Source: Chimonanthus salicifolius
Taxonomy: Eukaryota > Streptophyta > Magnoliopsida > Laurales > Calycanthaceae
Direction: 5' to 3'
Length of the DNA: 64,000 nt
NCBI GenBank assembly: GCA_013350335.1
Contig: CM023539.1
Location: forward strand, 13,330,302 to 13,394,301
Of this stretch, positions 1 to 11,052 are shown one piece after another. Position 1 is the first letter of the stretch, and each line of letters begins with the position of its first letter. The position numbers were made by a program, and so were the translations under genes. The notes beneath the pieces were generated by a model that worked only from the letters and a program-made list of their open reading frames with translations, was not told where the DNA came from and did no database searches.

Positions 1-660
1 GGCTCACTAAGGTCCTCTTTTTATGAAGTTCTTAGGATTGAAATCAGTCTTATTATCTGATCGATCTGGGATTAGAAATTAGTCCCTACTACTAATAATC
101 TGGGCTGGCTTGCAAGCTTAATTTAGAGGAGTTCAAACCTGGTTCTGCTGGCTCGACCTAGGAAGGGTTTCTTGGTCCACAGCATGTCCAATAGGTATGA
201 AATTTGGGATTGGTATCAGTCCAATTATTTGGCCGATCTTGGGACTGAAAATCAGTCTCCTCTCTCAATGGTTGGAATTTGGTTATTCTTGAATAGTCCC
301 ATAAAAGATAATAGTTTTGGCCTAAGTTAAAGGCCCAATTTGATAGTGTTTTGAACTGAATTTTGGACCCTAGTTTAGACCCAAATAAGGATTATTCCAC
401 AGTCCTAGTGGCACCTAGTTTTGGTTGGGTGATTGCCCATCTCGGCTGGAGTTCTAGCCAAATAAAATTTCAACATGGCTTTATTAACTTAAGTAGAGGT
501 AGATAGAAAACTGATAGAAGAAGGGAAATAGGGGAATAATTAAATAAAAATGGGCAAGATAACCAACTATCCCTAAAAATTCAACAATCTGAAGACTGAA
601 AAATCAGTCCCAGATATCACCAGCTACATCAATGGTTTGGCTAGTCGCTTGTGGTCTATT
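1..660. other. Repeat-like flank, no gene
   Basis: No coding region is recognisable. The stretch repeats short variants of a phrase of the type 'tgaaaatcagtccc' (near 41, 250, 595), also seen inside the LTRs of elements 1 and 2, so it is probably part of another LTR retrotransposon into which element 1 inserted. This is inference from motif sharing only. Confidence 0.4.
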
Positions 661-720
661 TATAACGCCCTTCCTTTTTCACTCGCCAAAAATCAGAGTT
701 TATTTTTTTTTTTTTTATAA

Positions 721-755
<35 letters not shown>

Positions 756-1475
756 AAACGTCACAACGCGAGTCAAGTCCGAGTTTCCAAAATCCGACCC
801 TTAACTGGCCACCTTTAGCTGTGCGTGGACCTAGTCCCCCAAAACATTTCACACACTAAAGGATATTTGCGGAATTATTATATGAATAAAATACTATTCA
901 TATCTATGTCATTAATAAGAAAGGAAGCCAATCACCATATAATTAACTGAAACTTAAATATCTAAAATATCATCAAACCATAGCAAAATAATCTAAGTTA
1001 TTACAATCCCAAAATTAACAGTTCTCCCAATACATCAATTCAAAATCAATTAAGTAAAATAAGCATAAACTGCCCTATCTCCTATGCTTGGCTTTCTTCA
1101 CGTCCCATGTTCTTTTCATTCCCTGTTACATCATCTATAGGGTAGAAGTAGGGCGTTCGTCAACGCGCCTAATAGGAATTTCAAATAGGGTTATGTACAC
1201 ATAAGATCAATATAAAATCAATATAGAAAACATCATATCATTTTTGTAAACCATTTCATAAGTAACAAAATACAAGGCATGATTTCCAAAACATAATCAT
1301 GCTTACTTATGCATCATGCCATGGGTGTCAATGCCAAATGATCTCTCACCCAATTCCATATCCAGCCACATCATATACAGATAGTCTCCTTGATAAATCA
1401 CCATATCAAGGTGTTCCCTTGGCCAATTACTTCCACAATGTTTTGTGATGTACCACCAGGTTACTGTTATATCTC

Positions 1476-1610
1476 CCCACATATGTTAATCGGAATTACC
1501 GAATGGAGTGTGGACTCCTCCCCACATATGTTGATCGGAATCACCGAATGGAGTGTGGACTTCTTCCCACATATGTTAATCGGAATTACCGAATGGAGTG
1601 TGGACTCCTT
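1476..1610. repeat. 45-bp minisatellite, 3 copies, in LTR
   Basis: Copies begin at 1476, 1521 and 1566, each starting CCCACATATGTT and ending with the 'gagtgtggactcc' phrase. The partner LTR carries three copies at 9663, 9708 and 9753, so the triplication predates insertion. The unit is divisible by three, which creates spurious open frames on both strands. Confidence 0.9.
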
Positions 1611-2045
1611 CCTTGTGTTCCCTCCCATGCCATGCATGAGATAATGAGTGCAAAATGCCATTTCATGTCAAGTTACATATATCATTGAAATTCTGTTCAT
1701 AAAACATAACTATATGTTTAATCAAAGTAAATCATTATATTTAAGATAAAAACCAGTAACATAAATATAATCCACAGTGTCTCAATAAGGTAGGAATCCT
1801 ACCAATGTACAATATACTATCTTGCAAGGGTAACGCCAATGGTCAAGTGAGACGAATCGTGATCATTTTGCGAACCTCTTTACCTTATCAAGTTCAAACA
1901 TACATATTAGTTTGATTTTCCATCTCCATTTCATCATCCCTATCTCTATCTAAGTTCCATGTTCGTTTCCCAACGCATTTATGTATTCCTTGTCCTTAAC
2001 CCGTTTAAGATCCTCAATGGAGTTTTTACTAGCCCAAAACAGTCC

Positions 2046-2290
2046 CCAAATTCAACCATTTAGAGACTGAAAAATCAGTCCCACTGTGGCAGATTTTACT
2101 AGCCAAATCAGTCTCCAAATTCAACCATTTAAATACTGAAAAATCAGTCCCAACTGTGGCAGATTTACTAGCTAAAACAGTTCCCAAATTCAATCATTTA
2201 AAGACTGAAAAATCAGTCCCAACTGTGGCAGATTTACAAGCCAAAACTGTCCCTGAATTTAACCATTTAAAGACTAAAATCAGTCCCAAA
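2046..2290. repeat. 68-69-bp tandem repeat, about 3.5 copies, in LTR
   Basis: Units begin at about 2046, 2114, 2183 and 2252. Each has a 'caaattcaaccattta' start, a 'ctgaaaaatcagtccc' middle and a 'tgtggcagattt' end. The right LTR holds the same array from about 10232 and is cut off inside it at 10447. Confidence 0.8.
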
Positions 2291-2422
2291 AACCGGCCAT
2301 TAACTGATCCAAAATCAGCTAGCATCTGTCTTAAAATCAGACACTAAAATTAATAGTTTGAAGGCTGAAAACCAGTCCCAATACCAACCATCAACTAGTT
2401 CTAAAACTGATCCAAATCAGTC

Positions 2423-2737
2423 CTAAGATTCACTAGTTTGAAACCTTAAAATCAGTCCTAAGATTCACTAATTTGAAACCTTAAAATCAGTCCTAAGATT
2501 CACTGAATTAAAACTTTAAAATCAGTCTTAAGATTCACTAATTTGAAACCTTAACATCAAGTCCTAAGATTTTAACAATTTTAAACCTTAAAATCAGTCC
2601 TAAGACTTGATGATTTTGAAACCTAAAATCAGTCCCAAGGTTTACTGATTTTTTAACCTTAAAAACAGTCCCAACTGATCTTGGAACCTTAAAAACAGTC
2701 CCAAGGTTTACTGATTTTGAAATCTTTAAAATCAGTC
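2423..2737. repeat. 35-bp degenerate tandem array, about 9 copies, in LTR
   Basis: Consecutive units of about 35 bp share 'cctaagattcact', a 'tttgaaacctt' middle and an 'aaaatcagt' end, with increasing divergence toward 2740. It shares the 'aaaatcagt' core with the adjacent 69-bp array, suggesting two rounds of amplification from one phrase. Confidence 0.75.
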
Positions 2738-3556
2738 ACAACCTTATTCTATTTAATCATATTATTATCATGGCATGTGTTCTTTTGTTTAAATCCCATA
2801 ACCATTCCTTGAATGGATTTCCATTTCCATGGCCTCAATACAATTTGGCCATTCCATTCCATCAATTATGGAATCCATAGATTTGGCCACACCATGGCCA
2901 AATCTATAGTTCACCCCTAATCTTAATTCTATATTGTTATATTGTTAAACTCATACATACCTTCTTTCCCGTCTCCTTCGTTTCTTTTTTATCTGAATTC
3001 CCTCCTTAATCCTTCTTTCTTTTCTTTGTTCTTCAGCAATTTTCCAAGTGTAGTGGTGTAGAGAGGGAGAAGAGGAGAGAAAAAAGAGAGGAGAAATCCT
3101 TTGCTCTCAATGGAGAATTCGGCCAAGGGGTGTGAGCAGCCCCTTGGTTTGTGTCTCTTTGTAATCAGCCCAAGCCTTTTCAAACTCCCTCATTAAGGTT
3201 TTGTCCAAATCAAGGTGTCCCTTGGTTTAATCAAGGCACCCCTTTGCTTCCCAACGTGTGCATGGGTTTCTTGTCCATTACGATGGAAACCCTCCATCTT
3301 CCCACTCAACTCACTTTGAGATGGAAGTCTCCTCAACTTCCATCTTAACTCATCTCCAACTCAAACATTATTTAACTCAATTGAACTCATTCATGTAACT
3401 CTTAAACTCAAGACTTGAATTCACCTCTTAATTAAATAAATCCTTAACTCAACTCAAATGAATTCACTTATGGTTGACTAAGTCGACCATGACATAGCCG
3501 GACATGCATGTGGTGACATGGCACGTGGTCCCATCCTTGCCATGTCACTTACATGT

Positions 3557-3575
3557 CACCTCACTTGATGAGGTG
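3557..3575 (-). promoter_or_regulatory. Conserved U3 palindrome (element 1)
   Basis: CACCTCACTTGATGAGGTG is a 7-bp perfect inverted repeat with a 5-nt spacer, about 306 bp inside the 5' end of the LTR in element orientation. The same palindrome with a variable spacer recurs at the matching place in element 2 (29393-29409, 32565-32583) and element 3 (49393-49411, 57419-57437). A regulatory role is inferred from conservation only. Confidence 0.45.
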
Positions 3576-3941
3576 GATTAATGCATTGGGTCTTAATTGG
3601 ATAGTTGACCCAATTAAATTAACCTTACCCATTTACCTTAAAATTAGCTCATCTATGAGTCATTGGGTCCCAATTGGGTAATTGACCCATTTAATTACAT
3701 TTACCCAATTACTTTCAAAACAAATCCTATCCATGATCCATTGGGTCTTAATTGGGTTATTGACCCAACTCCTTACCCATCTAAGGTCCATTTCAACCAT
3801 TAATCTTAAATTCAATCAATTTGTAATTCAAAATAGACCAAATCCAATATATTGTAAGTGATGAAAATCCGGGGTGTTACAATATTATCCTCTTTTGAAA
3901 TTTTTGTCCCGAAAATCAAACGAAGTAGGGTTTCAAATAAC

Positions 3942-5500
3942 TTATACAAAAAGCTCAGGATGAGCTGCTCTCATTTCTGATTCAAGTTCCCAGGTGGCTT
4001 CCTCATTATCATGCCGGTCCCATACCACCTTGACGAATTGAATTGCTCGGTTCGGTAACACCCTTTGTTCCATCTCAATCACTCTGACAGGCCTTTCGAC
4101 GTAGGTCACGTCGCTTTGCACTTCCATATCTTGTACGTTCAGTACATGCGAGGGGTCAGGATTGTACTTCCTCAACGTGGAAACATGGAACACATCGTGC
4201 AGTGTCAGACAATAAGCTACTTCCCCCACCCTCTTTTGGATTGGAAAGGGTCCCACAAATCTGGGTGACAACTTCCCTTTCTTTCCAAATCGCATGTGTC
4301 CCTTTCGTGGCGAGACCTTCAAGAACACTAAGTCTCCCACTTCAAACTCAAGGAATCTCCTTGTCTTGTCCTCGTAGCTCTTCTGACGACTCTGTGCAGT
4401 GAGTAGATGTTGTCGTATCACCTTAATTTGTTCCGTGGTCTCTGCAACTAGCTCAGGCCCAATAAGAGCAAGCTCACCGGCCTCTGTCCAACACACTGGA
4501 GTTCTGCACAGTCTACCATACCTTGCCTCAAATGGAGCCATCTTGAAGCTTGCTTGGTAACTGTTGTTGTATGAGAACTCAACCAGTGGTAGATGATCTT
4601 CCCAACCACCCTTGAAGTCTAACATGCAAGCTCTCAGCACTATCCTCCAAGGTTTGTATTCTGCGTTCCGACTGCCCTTCAGTCTGTGGATGGAAAGCTT
4701 GTGCTGATTAATAAACTTGTTCCCATGGCCGACTGCATGCTTTGCCACTCTGCCAGTGAATCGGCCATCTCTCTCGGACACAACAGTCCTGAGGATACCA
4801 TGTAGCCTAATGATATCCTTGATATACCGCCAGTCCCAAGGTCTCAGACGAGTTTGTCATCTTGATTGGGAGAAAATGTGCAGACTTGATCAGACGATCT
4901 ACCACAACCCATATTGCATCGTTACCTTTTTGAAGACCTTGGCAACCCTGTCACAAAATCCATGGAAATATGTTCCCATTTCCATTCAGGCACAGGTAAA
5001 GGTTTGAGCAGTTCTGGCGGCTTCTGATGTTCGGTCTTGACTTGTTGACAAGTAAGACAATGAGAGACAAAGTCATTTACGTCTCTTTTAAGTCCATGCC
5101 ACTAATAATGTCTTTTCAAATCATGGTACATTTTGGTGCTACCCGGATGAATAGAGAGTTTTGTTTGATGAGTTTCGATCAACAACTCTCTTTTGCAGCT
5201 TTTAAGGCACATATGTCCTGCCTCGGAATGAGAGATCTTGTCCAGGTCGTAATTCCCATTCAGGTATGACCTCACCAGTAGACATCTTAGCCCATATTTC
5301 TTCCACTTCCGGATCTGTCCACTGTTCTTGCTCAATCTTGGTAACCATAATAGACCGTACCATTAGATTACACATGCTCCTACGGTCCTTGATGTACAAA
5401 TTGAATTCCCAAATGGTTGTCAACATTTCCCATTCCTTCATGATCAAACTAGCCACCGTTGCATGTGACATGCGGCTGAGGGCATCTGCCACTTTGTTCG
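3942..5500 (-). pseudogene. Element 1 integrase with chromodomain-like C-terminus
   Basis: Integrase would insert the cDNA in the nucleus. Reading from 5500 downward, the RNase H tail (VADALSR) is followed near 5100-5200 by the N-terminal zinc-binding region (HPGSTKMYHDLKRHY). The catalytic core is badly corrupted; the open frame 4781-3942 keeps 'ERDGRFTGR', 'RACMLDFKGGWE' and 'LPLVEFSYNNSY'. The C-terminal part has 'GDLVFLKVSP', 'HDVFHVSTLRKY' and a last block 'VKVVWDRHDNEEATWELE' near 3960-4030, typical of Tekay-type chromodomain tails thought to steer integration to particular chromatin. Premature stops and shifts around 4780-5100 make it non-functional. Confidence 0.85.
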
Positions 5501-6885
5501 CCTTGCTAGGATGATATCATAGTGCAAATTCATAATCTTGCAGATATTTCATCCATCTGCGCTGCCTCATGTTGAGTTCCTTTTGATCAAACAGATACTT
5601 TAAATTCTTATGGTCAGAAAATACTTCAAATTTCTCACCTATATAGATAGTGTCTCCAGCTTTTGAGAGCGAAAACCACTGCAGGTAATTCCAGATCATG
5701 AGTGGGATAGTTGCGTTCATGAATTTTCATTGCCTTGAACCGTATGGCACTACATGATGACTTTGAGTGAGAGAGCACCCAAGTCCTTCTCTTGAAGCAT
5801 CACAATATCCTTCATATCCCTTGCATCTTTCCGGCAAAGCCAGAATAGGAGCAGTTGTAAGCTTCTGTTCCAGGTCTTCGAACCTTCGGTTGCACACATC
5901 AGACCATTCAAATTTGACTCCTTTCTGAGTGAGTCGGGCGAGTGGAGCTGCAATCTTGGAGAAGTCCATAATAAACTTCCGATAGTAGCCAGCCAGTCCC
6001 AAAAGCTGCGGATTTCGGTCACATTCTTCGGAGTTTTCCAGTCTCTAACTGCTGCCACTTTAGTCGGGTCCACGGCTATTCCTTCTGCTGATATGACATG
6101 TCCTAAGAAGTTAACCTCAGATAGTCAGAACTCGCACTTGCTTGCTTTAGCATATAATTGATTCTTCTTTAGGGTGTCCAGAGCTATCCGCAAGTGTTCA
6201 GCATGCGCCTCCCGACTGTTGGAATAAATCAGGATATCGTTAATGAAGACAATTACAAACTTGTCCAGATAAGGACGGAATATTTTGTTCATCAGATCCA
6301 TGAACACAGCTGGTGTATTGGTGAGTCCAAAAGGCATGACCACATATTCATATAGTTCATACCGAGTTCTGAAAGCCGTCTTTTCTATGTCCTCATCTCT
6401 GACACGGATTTGATGGTAGCCTGACATCAGATCAATTTTGGAGAAATGGTTGGAGCCTCTGAGTTGATCAAACAGATCATTAATTCTGGGTAGAGGGTAC
6501 TTGTTCCTGACCGTCAGCTGATTCAACTCCTGTAATCTACACACATCCCAAGAGTACCATCCTTCTTCACAAATAATACTGGTGCTCCCTAGGATGAAGT
6601 GTTGTTCCGGATGCATCCTAGTCTGAGCAACTCATTAATTTGTTTCTTCTGCTCAGACATTTCTGCTGGGGCCATCCGGTAATGCTGTAATGATACAGGA
6701 GTAGTGCCAAGATAAAGTTTGATCGCGAAGTCAATCTCCCTTCTTGGAGGCAAACCAAGGAGTTCTGTCGGAAATACCTTTGCGTAGTCTTTCACTACCG
6801 CAGGTAGTTCAGCCATCGGTGCCTTGTCTGGTCTGATGTTGTTCAATACAAGATGGTTCAATTCTTCATATAGTCTCCTGGTCAT
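5501..6885 (-). pseudogene. Element 1 reverse transcriptase and RNase H
   Basis: RT/RNase H copies element RNA into cDNA in the virus-like particle. Visible in order: 'PPRREIDFAIKL' upstream of RT (about 6740), '[15 protein letters not shown]' and '[15 protein letters not shown]' (about 6420-6510), '[12 protein letters not shown]', then the catalytic box near 6233-6250, which reads FINDI where FIDDI or YVDDI is expected, so one of the two metal-binding aspartates is asparagine (GAC to AAC). RNase H follows with 'VFSDHKNLKYLFDQKELN' and 'VADALSR'. Frameshifts near 6600, 6120, 6000 and 5720 split the frame. Both the mutated box and the shifts argue for a dead enzyme. Confidence 0.88.
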
Positions 6886-7221
6886 AGGGATGCTCTATCT
6901 GTTGGCATGTACTACAAACAGTTTTCCCTCGAGTGACCAAAATATCACCCTGCGAAGATGACAATCAATGCCGGCCTGGAAGGTAGCCAACCAATCCATG
7001 CCAAATATGATGTCGTACTCTGTCATCTCGAGTACTAGATAGTTGAACTCAAATCTGAACCCAACAAGTTCAGTATTTACGGAGGTGTAGATTAGACCCA
7101 GTGATGTGTCTCCAATAGGGGATACAATAGTAAGTCAATGGACAATTGTTGTACTAAGGTGCCAGTAGCAGATATAAAGGAGTGGGATGCTCCTGAATCA
7201 AATAATGCAAAGGCATAAGAA
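6886..7221 (-). pseudogene. Element 1 aspartic protease
   Basis: The retroviral-type aspartic protease matures Gag-Pol. The active-site phrase 'ALFDSGASHS' (D-S-G-A) is encoded at about 7181-7206 on the minus strand, between the zinc-knuckle gag and RT, the normal position in Ty3/gypsy polyproteins. The frame is interrupted downstream and cannot be read as one product. Confidence 0.65.
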
Positions 7222-8365
7222 CTACCAACTACTACCATACCTTGAATCACCGAGTGATCCACTTCTCTGGAGGAGGAGCCAAAGTATACAGTCGTCTAAA
7301 TCCTGTCGAAATAGGTGCCCGTCTTGTCTGGTTATGTGCTCTGGATGCTTGTGACTGAGCTTGTCGAGCTGGAGGACGAAAAGAACCCCTGGAGTGCGAA
7401 GGTCTACTGTTCTGCGGACACTCCCTCTTGAAATGGCCCTGTTGGGCACAATGGAAACAGGTGCTTACACCTCGAGGAACCTGAGAGACTGGTCCTGATG
7501 TGGAGGGCTGATTGGGACGAAAACCTCCAGTGGATCCAGTAGAAGGTGAGGGTCTTCCAAAGTTGAGTCTGAATCTCTTGTTAGGGCGAAAAGTACTTCC
7601 CCCACTCTGACCTCATCGGTTATCCACAAATCTAACTGTCTCCGCCAGCTCTTATTCAGTTATGCTGGCTTGACTGACCACTTCTGCCAAAGTAGCTGCT
7701 TTGAAAATTGTGACTTTGGTCCTGATGCTTGGTCCTAAACCTCGCTCAAACTTTCAAGCCTTCTTATATTCCGTGTCCACCATATATAGTGCATAACATG
7801 ATAGACGGAGGAATTCTTGATAATATTCGGCAACAGTCATGGTGACCTGGACCAAAGATATGAATGCTTGGGTCTGACGCTCTTTCTCTTCCTCTGGAAA
7901 GTAATGGCCCAGAAACATCCCAGCAAACTGGTCCCAGGTCATCTCTGTCCTATCTGCCGCTGGAATCTGTGCTTGTTGAAGTTCTATGACTCTCCACCAT
8001 TTACCGGCATCGTCTACCAATTGTGAAGTAGCCAGCAGTATTCTGTCCTCATCACTGGTGATCTTAAGTAGCTTCAAGATCTTTGTGATATTTTCTATCC
8101 AATTCTCTGCTCCTGCAGGTCCCTCCTTCCCCTTGAAATATGGGGGACGCTGTTGTTAGAAGTCTCTGACCATTGTTCGGTCCTGGGATTCATTGGTAGT
8201 AATAGTAGTGCCTCCGTTGCCATTCTGATGTTGCTGTAACACGGAGGTAACTACTGCCTGCACTAAGTTCTGCAACTCGGGAGGTACCACAGGAATATTC
8301 ACGCTGTTCTCTCCATCTTCCCGATTCGGGTTCCGTCGGACACTTCTCTTTCTTCGTAGAGGCAT
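7222..8365 (-). pseudogene. Element 1 gag (retrotransposon gag domain, CCHC knuckle)
   Basis: Gag forms the particle shell and binds element RNA. The frame starts at 8365 with a basic N-terminus (MPLRRKRSVRRN), then the gag core near 7754-8077 with 'DDAGKWWRV', 'MTWDQFAGMFLGHYFP' and 'QVTMTVAEYYQEFLRLS', as in Tekay/Del gag. A nucleocapsid zinc knuckle of C-x2-C-x4-H-x4-C form (CFHCAQQGHFKREC) is encoded near 7424-7465. In-frame stops near 8155 and 7750 break the product. Confidence 0.85.
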
Positions 8366-8745
8366 TTTCCTAAGTCATCAAAACATTGGTTGACTTAGTT
8401 TTCTACTAAGGATTTGTGTTCAAATATTTTGAAATTAAAATTGATTCGATCATCATAGGGAGGGGAAGATTCTGTTTAATTCTCCTATATGTCACTTTGT
8501 GTTTCTTTCATGGGGAAATTGCTTAAGTATCATCTTATACTTCTTGTTTTGGAGAGATTTTCTAGATATCACATGATGTTTCTTGTTCGAGGGAGGGACA
8601 ACCTATTTCGTTATATTTGATAAATCTACAATTTATGGTGATTGTCCTTGCCTTGCTGTTGTTTTCCTCATCAATGGTTGTTCTCAGATTGAATGCTTAC
8701 AGTCTGATTCTCATCAAAGTGAATTAATCCGTCCCCCGTGCAGCA

Positions 8746-8759
8746 GACTCCGAAGAGTC
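8746..8759 (-). promoter_or_regulatory. Leader hairpin with cUUCGg tetraloop (element 1)
   Basis: On the minus strand GACTC-TTCG-GAGTC forms a five-pair stem with a canonical C(UUCG)G loop, about 80 nt downstream of the primer-binding site, inside roughly 90 nt of leader well conserved with element 3 (hairpin at 53269-53282). A role in RNA packaging or dimerisation is inference. Confidence 0.5.
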
Positions 8760-8839
8760 GGTCAGTTGGGATTCTTATCTGTCAGTGAGACATGATACCG
8801 TATTAATCTTACTTTGTGAGACTCAACACTTTCGATTTC

Positions 8840-8851
8840 GCTCTGATACCA
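8840..8851 (-). other. Primer-binding site, initiator tRNA-Met type (element 1)
   Basis: Minus strand TGGTATCAGAGC matches the complement of the plant initiator tRNA-Met 3' end, two bases inside the LTR boundary at 8854. It fixes element orientation and the 5' LTR edge. Confidence 0.92.
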
Positions 8852-8853
8852 AC

Positions 8854-10447
8854 TGTAACGCCCCGGCTTTTTTCACTCATCAAAAATCAGAGTTTATTTT
8901 TTTTTTTTTTATAAATAAAGAGAGAGAGAGAGAGAGAGAGCGGGGAAACGTCACGATACGAGTCAAGTCCAAGTTTCCAAAACCCGACCCTTAATTGGCC
9001 ACCTTTACGTGTGTGTACCAAGTCCATCCAAAACATTTCACACACTAAAGGATATTGCGGAATTATTATATGAATAAAATACTATTCATATCCATGTCAT
9101 TAATAAGCAAGGAAGCCAATCACCATATAATTAACTGAAACTTAAATATCCAAAATATCATCAAACCATACTAAAATAATCTAAGTTATTACAGTCCCAA
9201 AATTAACAGTTCTTCGAATACATCAATTCAAAATCAATTAAGTAAAATAAGCATAAACTGCCCAAGCTCTTATGCTTGGCTTTCTTCATGTCCCATGTTC
9301 TTTCCATTCCCTGTTCCATCATTTATAGGGTAGAAGTAGGGTGTTAGTCAACGCGCCCAGTAGGAATTCCAAATAGGGTTATGTACACATAAGATCAATA
9401 TAAAATCAATATAGAAAACATCACATCATGTTTGTAAACCATTTCATAAGTAACAAAATACAAGGCATGATTTCCAAAACGTAATATGCTTACTTATGCA
9501 TCATGCCATGGGTGTCAATGCCAAATGATCCCTCACCCAATTCCATATCCAGCCCCATCATATACAGATAGTCTCCTTGATAAATCACCATATCAAGGTG
9601 TTCCCTTGGCCAATTACTTCCACAGTGTTTTGTGATGTACCACCAGGTCACTGTTATACCTCCCCACGTATGTTAATCGGAATTACCGAATGGAGTGTGG
9701 ACTCCTCTCCACATATGTTAATCGAAATCACCGAATGGAGTGTGGACTCCTCCCCATATATGTTAATTGGAATTACCGAATAGAGTGTGAACTCCTCGCT
9801 TGTGTTCCCTCCCATGCCATGCATGAGATAATGAGTGCAAAATGCCATTTCATGTCAAGTTACATATATCATTGAAATTCTGTTCATAAAACATAACCAT
9901 ATGTTTAACCAAAGTAGATCATCATATTTAAGATAAAAACCAGTAACATAAATATAATCCACAGTGTCTCAATAAGGTAGGAATTCTACCAATGTACGAT
10001 ATACTATCTTGCATGGGTAACGCCAATGGTCACGTGAGACGAATCGCGATCATTTTGCGAACCTCTTTACTTTATCAAGTTCAAACATACATATTAGTTT
10101 GGTTTTCCATCTCCATTTCATCATCCCTATCTCTATCTAAGTTCCATGCTTGTTTCCCAACGCATTTATGCATTCTTTGTCCTTAACCTGTTTAAGATCC
10201 TCAATGGGGTTTTTACTAGCCCAAAATAGTCCCCAAATTCAACCATTTAGAGACTGAAAAATCAGTCCCACTGTGGCAGATTTTACTAGCCAAATCAGTC
10301 CCCAAATTCAACCATTTAAAGACTGAAAAATCAGTCACAACTGTGGTAGATTTACTAGCCAAAACAGTTCACAAATTCAATCATTTAAAGACTGAAAAAT
10401 CAGTCCCAACTGTGGCAGATTTACAAGCCAAAATAGTCTCCGAATTA
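8854..10447 (-). repeat. 5' LTR of element 1 (right copy, truncated)
   Basis: Begins TGTAACGCC on the plus strand and follows the left LTR with few differences, including the GA microsatellite (8922-8941), the conserved block near 9317-9366, the three 45-bp repeats (9663-9797) and the start of the 69-bp array. Similarity stops abruptly near 10447, so about half of the LTR is deleted or displaced. Confidence 0.85.
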
Positions 10448-11052
10448 TGGAAAGTTATCAAGGCCCTACATTACACATATTTGGCAATCTTGATTTATCA
10501 TACATTTTATCATAGTTCAACACATCACAAATCTATGAATTCTCAATTATAGTAAACATCTAATCATAGGGAACTTGGGAAACTCATACATATGTATCTG
10601 ATACAATATATTCACATCAATCACACATAGGCATAAGGAGTTCAAACCATAACCTTACCCAACTATGCATTGGAATGTGCACAAGGCAACACTCACTCAA
10701 ACATATTATCACAGCATGAAATTTTACAAATATTCTCAATGCTCTAAGTGTATGACATTCTCCAATTTTACCCAATGTTATCAAACTCGAATTGTATTGA
10801 AATTGGTCTAGGGGTGTGAATCGTGAATCTAAAATCGTAAAATCATATGGTTCATATATCCTCTTATTCCCATAATCATTTTATTGACCTGAGCCATTAC
10901 ACCAACCTTAAAATGTAGACAAGATCCTCTGGATATTTATACTAAATCACCAGCTCAAGGAAGTGATCTAGTTTTTGTTACAATTCTTTGTTTTCTGACA
11001 TGGGCATCACCATTAAACCATTTCCTGCTCTCATTGCAACTTATTCATAATC
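10448..11052. other. Unassigned intron-like sequence
   Basis: AT-rich with no frame of note and no match to either LTR. A 'taggggtgtgaatcgtgaat' phrase near 10810 resembles transposon terminal sequence but no partner was found. It probably lies in an intron of the P450 gene downstream, if that gene is continuous. Confidence 0.4.

Larger units (their letters stand above)
661..3881 (-). repeat. 3' LTR of element 1 (left copy, about 3.2 kb)
   Basis: On the plus strand it starts TATAACGCCC (TGTAACGCCC in the partner) and ends TTACA at 3881, next to the polypurine side of the integrase region. About 1.6 kb (661-2250) aligns collinearly by eye with 8854-10447. Contents: a T-run and GA microsatellite near 704-752, a conserved block at 1129-1175, a 45-bp tandem array, a 69-bp tandem array, a 35-bp tandem array, and a U3 palindrome at 3557-3575. 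No host gene lies in it. Confidence 0.85.
661..10447 (-). mobile_element. Ty3/gypsy Tekay/Del-type chromovirus (element 1), decayed
   Basis: Minus-strand LTR retrotransposon. In element order it has a truncated 5' LTR (8854-10447), a primer-binding site complementary to initiator tRNA-Met (8840-8851), gag with a CCHC knuckle, aspartic protease, reverse transcriptase, RNase H, integrase with a chromodomain-like tail, and a 3' LTR (661-3881). Domain order PR-RT-RH-INT and the C-terminal 'VKVVWDRH...EEATWELE' block place it with plant chromoviruses, most like Tekay/Del, which is also known for multi-kilobase LTRs. Several stops and frameshifts break gag-pol and the RT catalytic box is mutated, so it cannot act on its own. 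The far end of the 5' LTR is missing beyond about 10447, so no target duplication can be tested. Confidence 0.88.

Noticed and set aside
1390..1688. Overlapping frames with three repeated peptide units on both strands (also at 9577-9875)
   Set aside because: They arise from the 45-bp minisatellite, whose length is a multiple of three. They lie inside LTRs and are open on both strands, which points to composition, not coding.
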